Of a stretch of 24,271 bases of DNA, positions 7,901 to 14,008 are shown in pieces (position 1 is the stretch's first letter; the number at the start of each line of letters is the position of its first letter). The notes beneath the pieces are model-generated. The model saw nothing but the letters and a program-made list of their open reading frames with translations, made no database searches and had not been told where the DNA came from. Made by a program: the position numbers and the translations under genes. This DNA is from Chitinispirillales bacterium (GTDB lineage: Bacteria; Fibrobacterota; Chitinivibrionia; Chitinivibrionales; Chitinivibrionaceae): contig JAIRUI010000077.1 in assembly GCA_031254455.1 (NCBI GenBank), forward strand, positions 1 through 24,271, read 5' to 3'.

Positions 7901-8332
7901 AAACAGGAAAACTATAATTATTACAACAACTATAACTTTATAGTTAAAGATATAAGTTTAAAACCTATAGAAACTATAGTGATCAATAATTTTTTTCACA
8001 TTTTTACCGAACAAACCTTTGGATTGACCGCAAAAAACGGCGTTTCCGGAAACTATATGGCCGTTCGTCCGGGAATAAAATTTTTGCCGAAAAACGCGGG
8101 GAGCGCCGATATTTCGTACTCTTATGCGTTTGTTAATTTTGACGGGGATTTGTTTTACAATATGACGGACGGGTTTTCAAACAAAAACAACCACCGCGTT
8201 CAGAGCGTTATCGGGATAAACGCTAGTGAGAAACTGCGGTTCAGCGGATTTTTACGCGGCGATAAAAATAAAAATACAAGAGAAGAATGGCGAATTTCAG
8301 CTTCTTTCAATGCGGAAATCATGATAAATTAG
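4973..8332 (+). CDS. Large outer-membrane beta-barrel protein, uncharacterised family
   Basis: 1119 residues. The ATG at 4973 is chosen because GGAG lies 7 nt upstream and a typical signal peptide (MRKIIILILNIFVLCVFAFG) follows; an in-frame TTG at 4952 has neither. The N-terminal third contains a recognisable block: KNIGVMFGSNGETAMNQSLD (about 135-155), SDQSSSLDGQTGEIGELDKI, a GDLEIR strand, and EDEDYIVDYDLAGIKFT followed by IEISYKY. I know this pattern from long outer-membrane proteins of FCB, Gemmatimonadota and related phyla that carry no assigned function. The remainder is a long series of alternating aromatic/polar strands with acidic loops, as in a large barrel. There is no plug or TonB box, and no obvious adhesin repeat. 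It converges on murE with only 10 bases between the stops. Outer-membrane location is inference. Confidence 0.75.
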   Translation: MRKIIILILNIFVLCVFAFGGIKKEFVFVTDASVNKIVLENEIIEPNSVKINCDCEISNWRFVEENNTIYFSQDLWKNQKYNIEYETAYQGILRSYELNIPKYRSDGADGEEFYYDYDENPVLESGKISFEGRKNIGVMFGSNGETAMNQSLDVEIYGNIDSTTTISAHISDQSSSLDGQTGEIGELDKIYIKIENPKWSAAVGDLEIRSNESGILKEFYTPKGLFAESKNDGIGRKNNAFAGISGTKFGYNKFEGVTGIQNGMFNLQPDKNHSYVKIISGGVSVSLDGKTLKEDEDYIVDYDLAGIKFTAKTPIMDGQAIEISYKYRDFDYNIFTSGTRHNFSFLDSSLLIDFSVYYDKDIWESSQRDFTPDEISQIKNSGARSPQFLLGNKIHKNDVLKTQAYKRIYRLDSTANVYYWENDPESVYLKRDLYSVNFQPSDSGEYLPYRSNYRDKFSNYTKEYLDSVENEQSAVLEPIYLFVGKGGGLYTAFGEIVLPKRSVKGEISAVYAPNDRLIINIAAAGINSDENTLSDNNEYDNSAAVKADVFVSSNSENNFLVKDRFEVYNTGDFFVNNVLNGYETFHKWGISGDIEKYMLWENIFYAGFQKSILLKGGYGQSVVDNLHFLRKIPYSRRISGGFESGKETPFYFDYLFTKRVIEDNGEDGRQQNASISFDLSRLYINFAVEETWYKSEKNDNYFGDVVSSFTVENEDKTLSGALKYRSQDVGENEKHFLAKENSWNFLISSSANRNLSANQKIKADLSLIFANNSFSMLAYVLDNIYSDDYSSGIDTKWDLTYETRSERRWEYVKVPAGTGTHIKDSVSGVFVEQPFGDYIAKDIFVYDFQNDFSLQSYIANNFEIFWYKSLKGIKLSGDFCAESKIPKGGGKWYEFMPLVANLNEKLRNSAAYSLISYNQYISIFPSEIPEISSNIRFGASKNIERQNSNAVFDEECDFLYKFSKFHIGFSNRGFWEKQENYNYYNNYNFIVKDISLKPIETIVINNFFHIFTEQTFGLTAKNGVSGNYMAVRPGIKFLPKNAGSADISYSYAFVNFDGDLFYNMTDGFSNKNNHRVQSVIGINASEKLRFSGFLRGDKNKNTREEWRISASFNAEIMIN

Positions 8333-8342
8333 ATATAATGTT

Positions 8343-9794
8343 TCAAATTTTGCCGCGATGATTTTTTATTTCTTCCCAAACGTCTTTTGCCGTCTCTTTG
8401 TCGTCAAAACGATGCTTTACGCCGGCTGTTTCCTGATATTTTTCATGTCCTTTTCCTGCAATAATCACCGCGTCGCCTTCATTTGCGTTTTCAAACGCGA
8501 ATTTTATCGCTTCTTTACGGTCTATAACGCATACGTGCGGAAAATCTATCGGAAATCCGTCTTTTACTTCGTCAATGATGCTTTGCGGATTTTCATTGCG
8601 CGGATTATCGCTTGTTAAAACCGCAAAATCGCAGTTTTTTGCAACGGCGTCTCCCATAAGCGGTCGTTTAGTTTTGTCACGGTTTCCGCCCGCTCCGAAT
8701 ACGGCGATTAAATTCCCTTTTGTCAGTTTTTTTGCGGTCGATAAAATTTTTACGAGTGCGTCGGGCGTGTGCGCATAATCTACGATAACGCTGAAAGGGG
8801 AGTTTAACTCAACTTTATCTATTCTTCCTTCTACCGGTTTTACTTTTTCTAATCCTTCGATTACCGCGTATTCGTCGATTCCCGAAGCGAGCAGCCCGCA
8901 AACCGCCTGTGCGCAGTTTATTACGTTAAAATGTCCGATTAATTTTGTCCGAAATTTCAGAATTTTTGCATTCGGCGTTTTGATTTTGAAAAAAATACCT
9001 TTCCAGTCGCAGTGGGCTGTTAAAATTCTGTAATTAGCGTCGTGGGCGAATCCGATTGAAAAACTTTTGTCGTTTTTTAATTCTTTGATAAGTCGTTTTC
9101 CATATTCGTCGTCGATATTTATTATCGCCGCGCCGTTGTTTTTTATATGTTTTGTAAATAATCGCTTTTTTGCCGAATAATATTCTTCCATAGTTTCATG
9201 AAAATCCAAATGATCTTGAGTCAGATTTGTAAATATTGCCGAATCAAAATAAAATTCCGTTAAACGATCCAATACGAGCGCGTGCGACGACGCTTCCATA
9301 CATAAGGTTTTGATTTTATTTTTCGCCGAACCGATAATTCTTAAAGTGTCGATCGCTTCCGGAGTTGTTCTGTCGGATCCAAAAAATTCTCCGCAAATCT
9401 TATTTCCTATCGTTCCTATTAAACAAGTGTTTTCTTCACCGAAAATATTTGCCAAAATAGAATCGCAAATCGTAGCGACGCTGGTTTTTCCGTTTGTTCC
9501 CGTAACCGCGACGGAATATATATCGCTGAAATCTACGCCATAAAAATCTTTTCCAAATTCAGCCATCGTTTTTTTTACATTATCGCATTTAATCCAAATT
9601 TTGTTAAAATTATTCGGTTTTTCATTTTCGGATAATACTCCGACCGCTCCGTTTTTTACGGCTATATCTACAAAATCGTTTCCGTCAAACGAAAATCCTT
9701 TTATCGCACAAAATAAATCGCCGGATTTTACTGCGCGGGAATCGTAAACTATGTTTTTAATTTCGATTTCTTTTAATAAATTCGACACGTTCAT
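8343..9794 (-). CDS. murE: UDP-N-acetylmuramoyl-L-alanyl-D-glutamate--meso-2,6-diaminopimelate ligase
   Basis: 483 residues from the ATG at 9794, which overlaps the ftsI stop as ATGA; a TTG at 9830 would add 12 residues but lies deep in ftsI. This cytosolic Mur ligase adds the third residue of the peptidoglycan stem peptide. Visible motifs: VYDSR (16-20) of the UDP-MurNAc-binding domain, ATP loop VTGTNGKTS (97-105), TNLTQDHLDFH (189-199), the carbamylated lysine region YSAKKRLF (206-213), VDYAHTPDAL (338-347), FGAGGNRDKTKRPLM (366-380) and SDNPRNE (395-401). DNPR is the established signature for meso-DAP rather than lysine. Last gene of the cluster in this window; murF, mraY and later dcw genes are not adjacent. 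Confidence 0.97.
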   Translation of the reverse strand: MNVSNLLKEIEIKNIVYDSRAVKSGDLFCAIKGFSFDGNDFVDIAVKNGAVGVLSENEKPNNFNKIWIKCDNVKKTMAEFGKDFYGVDFSDIYSVAVTGTNGKTSVATICDSILANIFGEENTCLIGTIGNKICGEFFGSDRTTPEAIDTLRIIGSAKNKIKTLCMEASSHALVLDRLTEFYFDSAIFTNLTQDHLDFHETMEEYYSAKKRLFTKHIKNNGAAIINIDDEYGKRLIKELKNDKSFSIGFAHDANYRILTAHCDWKGIFFKIKTPNAKILKFRTKLIGHFNVINCAQAVCGLLASGIDEYAVIEGLEKVKPVEGRIDKVELNSPFSVIVDYAHTPDALVKILSTAKKLTKGNLIAVFGAGGNRDKTKRPLMGDAVAKNCDFAVLTSDNPRNENPQSIIDEVKDGFPIDFPHVCVIDRKEAIKFAFENANEGDAVIIAGKGHEKYQETAGVKHRFDDKETAKDVWEEIKNHRGKI

Positions 9795-11770
9795 ATTTCG
9801 GAAATTCCTTTTTCGACAAAAAGCGAACAAGTAGAATTTACGTCCAAAACCGTGCCGACGGTCGGATGCTGTCTTTTAACTCTTCCGATACCGTTTTCTA
9901 TGTAAGACGGTTCGATATTTCTTTGTTGGAGCATATTTATAGCGTCTTTAATATTGATCCCGACGCAGTTCGGCATTATAATTTCATTTTCAAACGAGTC
10001 GGTGTAGAGAGCGACTTTAGCGTAATTTCTTATTTCACTGTCTGCCGCAGGAATTTGCCGAATGATAATATTGCCTGTACCGTAAATATCGTAATCGATT
10101 TTTGAATCGTTACATATTTTTCTTGCGGTCTTAATGTTAAGTCCGTTAAAATTAGGATATTTTTTAGTCGGATTAACTTGTGTGACGGTATCATTTGCCG
10201 TTTCTGTGTACAAACGGATGTCTTTTCCGATAGAAACTGAAGGCGACGCGACTATATTTTTTAATATTTTTGCGACCGCCGCTCCCGCGACAGGTCCGCC
10301 GTATTTACCCTTTTCCGGATCGTCTATCGAAACGCAGCAAACCAGCGCCGGTTTGTCAATCGGAGCGATTCCTGTGAAAGAAGCCCAATAATGCCCCTCA
10401 AGGTATTGTCCGTTCTTAACTTTTTTACTTGTTCCGGTTTTTCCGCCGATATTCATTCCTTCCACGAACGCCGCTTTCCCCGTTCCGTTTTCGTTTACTA
10501 CGTCTTTCATTAATTTCCGCATTGTTTCGGCGGTTTTTTCTTTAATAGGTCTTCTTACGATTACAGGTTTTGATTTTTTAGGATTTCCTCGGCTGTCGTT
10601 GATGATATTTCCGTTTCTATCCGTTATTTTTTTATAAATTTGCGGTTTCATAATATAACCGCCGTTTGCGATAGCCGATACCGCGATTGTCATTTGTAAA
10701 AGCGTTACGGAAACGGCGTTCCCGAATCCCATACTCATTGCGTCGCGCGGCTGCCAATTTATAAGATCGTTAAATATCCCTTTTTCTTCTTCGGCGGGAA
10801 TTCCTATGTTTGTCGTAGTTCCGATACCAAATTTTTCACAATATTGATAAAATAATTTACTGCCGATTTTTTCTTTGACTAATTTTGCCGAGGCTATGTT
10901 GCTTGACAGTTTGAACGCTTCCGAATAAGGGACTACCCCTAATTTATGATCGTCGGTAATAGGTCTTTCGTTCGGGATTTCATATATTCCGTTTCCGCAA
11001 TCTACAAGTTCGTCGGGAGTTATAAGTCCCGCATCGATCGCGGAAGCGAATGTTATGGTTTTGAATATGCTGCCGGGTTCATAATTTTCTGAGATAGCTT
11101 TATTTCTTTCTGTTTTTTCTCGGCTGCCGTTTGGGTCAAATGACGGATATGAAGACATTGCGTAAATTTCGCCTGTATAAGGATCCATAACGATAGCCAT
11201 TCCGCCGCTTGCTTTTGAAAAATCGACGGTTTCTGCAATTATGTCGTCTGTGATTTTTTGTATATCCATGTCGATAGTTAAATAAACGTCGGCGCCGTTT
11301 TTTACTTTTTGATCCGTTCCGCCGGGTATTGGAATCAATTTTCCGTTCCCGTCACGTCTTTTTTCTGAATATCCTATTTCGCCTGCAAGGTAAATATCAA
11401 ACGCTTTTTCTATTCCTGCAAGTCCCATCTGTGAGTAATTTCGTTTCACGTAACCGATAAGCGGCGCGGCGTATTGTTTATATAAATAATTTCTTTGCCA
11501 TTGGGCGTCGCCGGATTTTTCACGAACGGAAATCGCTATTTCTTTCCCGTTTCTGTCTAAAATTCTGCCTCTGCGCGGATATGCCAATTCTTTTTTTTGA
11601 GCGGAAACTTTTACGAAAACTTTTTTTTCGTTTCCGTTAACAATTTGTAAATCCCATAATTTTGTAATTAAAAATATCGATAAAAACAAAAAAAATAACA
11701 GCGAAAATTTTATAATGCCGTCTGTTTTCAAGAAATTTGAAATTTTCTCCAAATAATCGCCGACGGTCAT
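9791..11770 (-). CDS. ftsI: FtsI-type penicillin-binding protein (division transpeptidase) with two PASTA domains
   Basis: 659 residues. A single membrane anchor lies at about 20-40, then AYPRRGRILDRNG (63-75), then the transpeptidase with SIFK (active-site Ser234), SSN (289-291) and KTGTS (444-448). Two C-terminal PASTA-like repeats follow at about 536-592 and 594-659. It cross-links septal peptidoglycan on the outer face of the inner membrane. Its place after ftsL and before murE supports ftsI rather than an elongation PBP. Odd: only about 40 residues separate DRNG from GLAGIEKAFD (116-125), where FtsI of E. coli has roughly 110, so most of the N-terminal pedestal/dimer region is missing although the frame is intact. 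The ATG at 11770 overlaps the ftsL stop as ATGA. Confidence 0.94.
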   Translation of the reverse strand: MTVGDYLEKISNFLKTDGIIKFSLLFFLFLSIFLITKLWDLQIVNGNEKKVFVKVSAQKKELAYPRRGRILDRNGKEIAISVREKSGDAQWQRNYLYKQYAAPLIGYVKRNYSQMGLAGIEKAFDIYLAGEIGYSEKRRDGNGKLIPIPGGTDQKVKNGADVYLTIDMDIQKITDDIIAETVDFSKASGGMAIVMDPYTGEIYAMSSYPSFDPNGSREKTERNKAISENYEPGSIFKTITFASAIDAGLITPDELVDCGNGIYEIPNERPITDDHKLGVVPYSEAFKLSSNIASAKLVKEKIGSKLFYQYCEKFGIGTTTNIGIPAEEEKGIFNDLINWQPRDAMSMGFGNAVSVTLLQMTIAVSAIANGGYIMKPQIYKKITDRNGNIINDSRGNPKKSKPVIVRRPIKEKTAETMRKLMKDVVNENGTGKAAFVEGMNIGGKTGTSKKVKNGQYLEGHYWASFTGIAPIDKPALVCCVSIDDPEKGKYGGPVAGAAVAKILKNIVASPSVSIGKDIRLYTETANDTVTQVNPTKKYPNFNGLNIKTARKICNDSKIDYDIYGTGNIIIRQIPAADSEIRNYAKVALYTDSFENEIIMPNCVGINIKDAINMLQQRNIEPSYIENGIGRVKRQHPTVGTVLDVNSTCSLFVEKGISEI

Positions 11771-12099
11771 AAACTGCTCCAGGAAGTCATAACCTGTTCG
11801 ACAATGTTAAAATTATTTCCTTTTACGGAATAATTTCCGCTTCTCTCTTCAAGGGTCAAAATATTATTCGGAGCCGTTACTTTCATCTTCAGCGTGTCTT
11901 CCGCAAAAACTTTAATTTGGGCGGAATTGAACAGAGAGTTTATTTCCATTTTCAAAGATGAAATTTCTTTTTCCGCCGCGCTGATTTCATTTTTTTTGCG
12001 CTCTATTTCAATCGCGAGATTGTTGCTGATTTTTGACTGTAAAACAAGCAAAAACGCCATTATTCCAAAAATGAAACAATACCTAAAACTAATCTTCAT
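11767..12099 (-). CDS. ftsL: FtsL-like division protein
   Basis: 110 residues from the ATG at 12099, which overlaps the rsmH stop as ATGA and has AAGGA about 9 nt upstream; an earlier in-frame ATG at 12120 would overlap rsmH by 25 bases. The architecture fits FtsL: a short cytoplasmic N-terminus, one transmembrane helix (about residues 5-22, CFIFGIMAFLLVLQ), then a heptad-like coiled coil rich in K/E/I/L (about 25-60) and a short periplasmic tail. FtsL is poorly conserved in sequence and is called mainly from this shape and its position between rsmH and ftsI. It would act with FtsB and FtsQ to activate FtsWI. Confidence 0.82.
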   Translation of the reverse strand: MKISFRYCFIFGIMAFLLVLQSKISNNLAIEIERKKNEISAAEKEISSLKMEINSLFNSAQIKVFAEDTLKMKVTAPNNILTLEERSGNYSVKGNNFNIVEQVMTSWSSL

Positions 12100-13028
12100 A
12101 ATCTGATCCTTTCTCCGCATCTGAGCATTGCGCTTCGCGCTCTGCGATTTATGTTTATCTCTTCTGTTTTCGGTTCTATAGGTTTTTTTGTAATAATTTT
12201 TATTTCAGGATTGTGTTTGCAGGAACACTTTGGCGTTTGCGGAGGACAGATACAATTTTTAGCGTTATCCCTTAAAAAATTTTTCACGATTCTGTCTTCA
12301 AGCGAGTGATATGAAATTACTACGATTCGTCCGCCTTCTGCAAGATATTTCAACGAATTTTCAAGCGAGATTTTCAGTTCGTCCAATTCTTTATTTACCG
12401 CTATTCTAAACGCTTGAAAGATTTTAGATAAAATCGAATTCTGCAAAAATCCGTATTCTTCGTTCAGAACATCTACCAATTGTTTTGTCGTTTCAATTTT
12501 TTGCTTTTTTCGCGCTGAAACTAATTTTCTTGCCATTCTTTGCGGATTTCTCAATTCGCCTAAATTTTTCAAAATTTCAGTCAATTCTTCTTCCCCGTAA
12601 AAATTAATAATATCCGCCGCCGTTTCTTCGTCGTTTTTATTCATTCTCATATCAAGTTTTGCGTCGTTTCTGTAACTGAATCCTCTTTCTGCGGTATCAA
12701 ATTGATGCGACGATACCCCTAAATCCATTAAAAAACCGTCAACCTTTTCTATTTTTTCGTCATCCAAAACATCATGAAAACGAGAAAATGAACTATGTCT
12801 GATAATTATTTTACAGTCGGTTGAAAATTTTTTCTCTTTAGCGCGGTTTACGGCGGTCAAATCACGGTCGATACCTATTGCGGTTCCGTTTTTACTCAAA
12901 TTTTGAGCGATTTTTTCAAAATGTCCGCCTCCGCCTAACGTTAAATCGCAATAAATTCCGTCTTTTTTTACATTCAAATATTCAATCGTTTCCGCAAGCA
13001 TAACCGGAATGTGATAATTTTCATTCAC
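12096..13028 (-). CDS. rsmH: 16S rRNA (cytosine(1402)-N(4))-methyltransferase
   Basis: 310 residues from the GTG at 13028, which gives the family-typical start VNENYHIPVMLAETIEYL and has GGAG 10 nt upstream; the ATG at 13055 would add nine residues, lacks a ribosome-binding site and overlaps mraZ by 35 bases. Formerly mraW; it methylates C1402 in the 16S decoding centre using SAM. Motifs: DLTLGGGGHFEKI (28-40) SAM loop, GIDRD (52-56), MDLGVSSHQFDTAERGFSY (101-119), SYHSLEDRIVKNF and the Cys-rich CICPPQTPKCSC near the C-terminus. It overlaps mraZ upstream by 8 bases and ftsL downstream by 4. Confidence 0.97.
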   Translation of the reverse strand: MNENYHIPVMLAETIEYLNVKKDGIYCDLTLGGGGHFEKIAQNLSKNGTAIGIDRDLTAVNRAKEKKFSTDCKIIIRHSSFSRFHDVLDDEKIEKVDGFLMDLGVSSHQFDTAERGFSYRNDAKLDMRMNKNDEETAADIINFYGEEELTEILKNLGELRNPQRMARKLVSARKKQKIETTKQLVDVLNEEYGFLQNSILSKIFQAFRIAVNKELDELKISLENSLKYLAEGGRIVVISYHSLEDRIVKNFLRDNAKNCICPPQTPKCSCKHNPEIKIITKKPIEPKTEEININRRARSAMLRCGERIRL

Positions 13029-13485
13029 TTTTTCTAAACTCCATAATCGCTTCATTTACTTTGTAATATTTATCGGCAAACTTTCTTTCGGCTTCGTCAT
13101 AATCTGCGTTTTCATTTTCAGAACAAAACGCTTCTATATATTTACCCATTCCCAACATTATAATTTTTCCGCCGTTATATCTAATCTCCTTAATCTGCTT
13201 GCTTGGGATAGTTATTCGTCCTTGACCGTCTAAATCGGAGTCGGCCTGAGTGTCGTAAAATTCTCTGCGGTATTCGTCAAAGATTTCGGTTTCTGGAAGA
13301 TTTTCATATTGCAGCGCCTTTTTTTCCCATTCGCTTTCCGGATAAATGCGTATGCGGAATTTCGGAACTCTTATACTGTGAAATTTAGAATTTTCCGGAA
13401 TTAAATCACGGAATTTTGCAGGGATAGAAATTCTTCCCTTCACATCGATCGCATATTCAAATTTTCCAGTAAACCATCCGGTCAT
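13021..13485 (-). CDS. mraZ: Transcriptional regulator MraZ
   Basis: 154 residues from the ATG at 13485. MraZ is a ring-forming DNA-binding protein with two AbrB-like half-domains; both conserved motifs are present, DVKGRISIPAKFRD (14-27) and DGQGRITIPSK (86-96). It is known to repress its own dcw operon through tandem TGGGN boxes. An alternative ATG at 13506 adds seven residues (MCNSGEF) and has GGGG 4 nt upstream, but it falls within the candidate operator and only about 12 bases from the predicted transcription start, so I prefer 13485. First gene of the minus-strand division cluster, overlapping rsmH by 8 bases. Confidence 0.94.
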   Translation of the reverse strand: MTGWFTGKFEYAIDVKGRISIPAKFRDLIPENSKFHSIRVPKFRIRIYPESEWEKKALQYENLPETEIFDEYRREFYDTQADSDLDGQGRITIPSKQIKEIRYNGGKIIMLGMGKYIEAFCSENENADYDEAERKFADKYYKVNEAIMEFRKSE

Positions 13486-13490
13486 AAATT

Positions 13491-13515
13491 CACCACTATT
13501 ACACATTTTTCCCCA
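13491..13515 (-). promoter_or_regulatory. Candidate MraZ operator, three 5-base boxes at 10-base spacing
   Basis: On the minus strand, TGGGG (13515-13511), five A, TGTGT (13505-13501), AATAG, TGGTG (13495-13491): three boxes related to TGGGN, each separated by exactly five bases. In E. coli and other bacteria MraZ binds TGGGN repeats with 5-base spacers next to the mraZ promoter. Only the first box is a full match, so the call is tentative. Confidence 0.45.
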
Positions 13516-13524
13516 TTACTATAT

Positions 13525-13554
13525 AATATAATAAATTTTTTGGTAAATTGTTAA
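13525..13554 (-). promoter_or_regulatory. Promoter of the mraZ-rsmH-ftsL-ftsI-murE cluster
   Basis: On the minus strand, TTAACA (13554-13549), an 18-base spacer, TATATT (13530-13525). The predicted start near 13518 lies immediately upstream of the candidate MraZ boxes, as expected for autorepression. The region is very AT-rich, so chance matches are possible. Confidence 0.5.
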
Positions 13555-13564
13555 ATATTTTGCT

Positions 13565-13591
13565 AAAAAGTAAAAAAAAAATGATTTTTAC
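13565..13591 (-). terminator. AT-rich terminator-like hairpin after the receiver-like gene
   Basis: On the minus strand, GTAAAAA (13591-13585) and TTTTTAC (13576-13570) form a 7-bp stem followed by TTTTT. It separates the lptFG-receiver unit from the mraZ promoter. The stem has little GC, so it is weak; it may only reduce read-through. Confidence 0.42.
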
Positions 13592-13606
13592 GGGAATATT
13601 ATTACT

Positions 13607-14008
13607 TTATAATTTTACGACGGTTTCAAATATCGTCATAAAATCTTGTCGTATTATAGGGAATTTTATTATTTCGTTGATTCCGGCTGATTTCATTTTG
13701 AATTCGTTTATAGTTGAAATATTTTTGTTTGAAAACGTAGTTATTGGAATGTCGTTTGAAGGTTCTTTTTTTATTCTTTTTATAGTAGATAATAAGGAAT
13801 TTAAATCGTCTCCGGTTTTTATAAAAATACAAACCGGAGAGAAATATTCTATTTTTTTAATTCCGTCGAATTCGTTTGTCGTCGTAATTATATTGTAGTA
13901 TTTATAAAGATAAATTTCGATAAGATCCATTAAACCGTAATTATTGCCGATTAAAACTATGTTTTTTTTCGTTTTGTCCAATTTGATTTTTTTTATATCA
14001 ATTTTCAT
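13607..14008 (-). CDS. Degenerate receiver (CheY-like) domain protein
   Basis: 133 residues from the ATG at 14008, which overlaps the lptFG stop as ATGA with GAAGG upstream; the longer ORF start at 14068 is unlikely. The alternating strand/helix pattern fits one receiver domain: NIVLIGNN (16-23), SPVCIFIK (57-64), IPITTFS (87-93), AGINEIIKFP (108-117). The conserved Thr (90/91) and Lys115 (KFP for KPF) are kept. The acidic pair is replaced by N22-N23, and the phosphoryl-accepting Asp by Lys64. It therefore probably cannot be phosphorylated and would be a pseudo-receiver, perhaps a protein-interaction module. There is no output domain. Translational coupling with the LPS permease fusion suggests a linked role, but this is inference. 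Confidence 0.6.
   Translation of the reverse strand: MKIDIKKIKLDKTKKNIVLIGNNYGLMDLIEIYLYKYYNIITTTNEFDGIKKIEYFSPVCIFIKTGDDLNSLLSTIKRIKKEPSNDIPITTFSNKNISTINEFKMKSAGINEIIKFPIIRQDFMTIFETVVKL

Noticed and set aside
13548..13898. 116-residue plus-strand ORF opposite the receiver-like gene
   Set aside because: Hydrophobic composition results from reading the AT-rich gene in antisense; no ribosome-binding site, and it starts in the mraZ promoter region.
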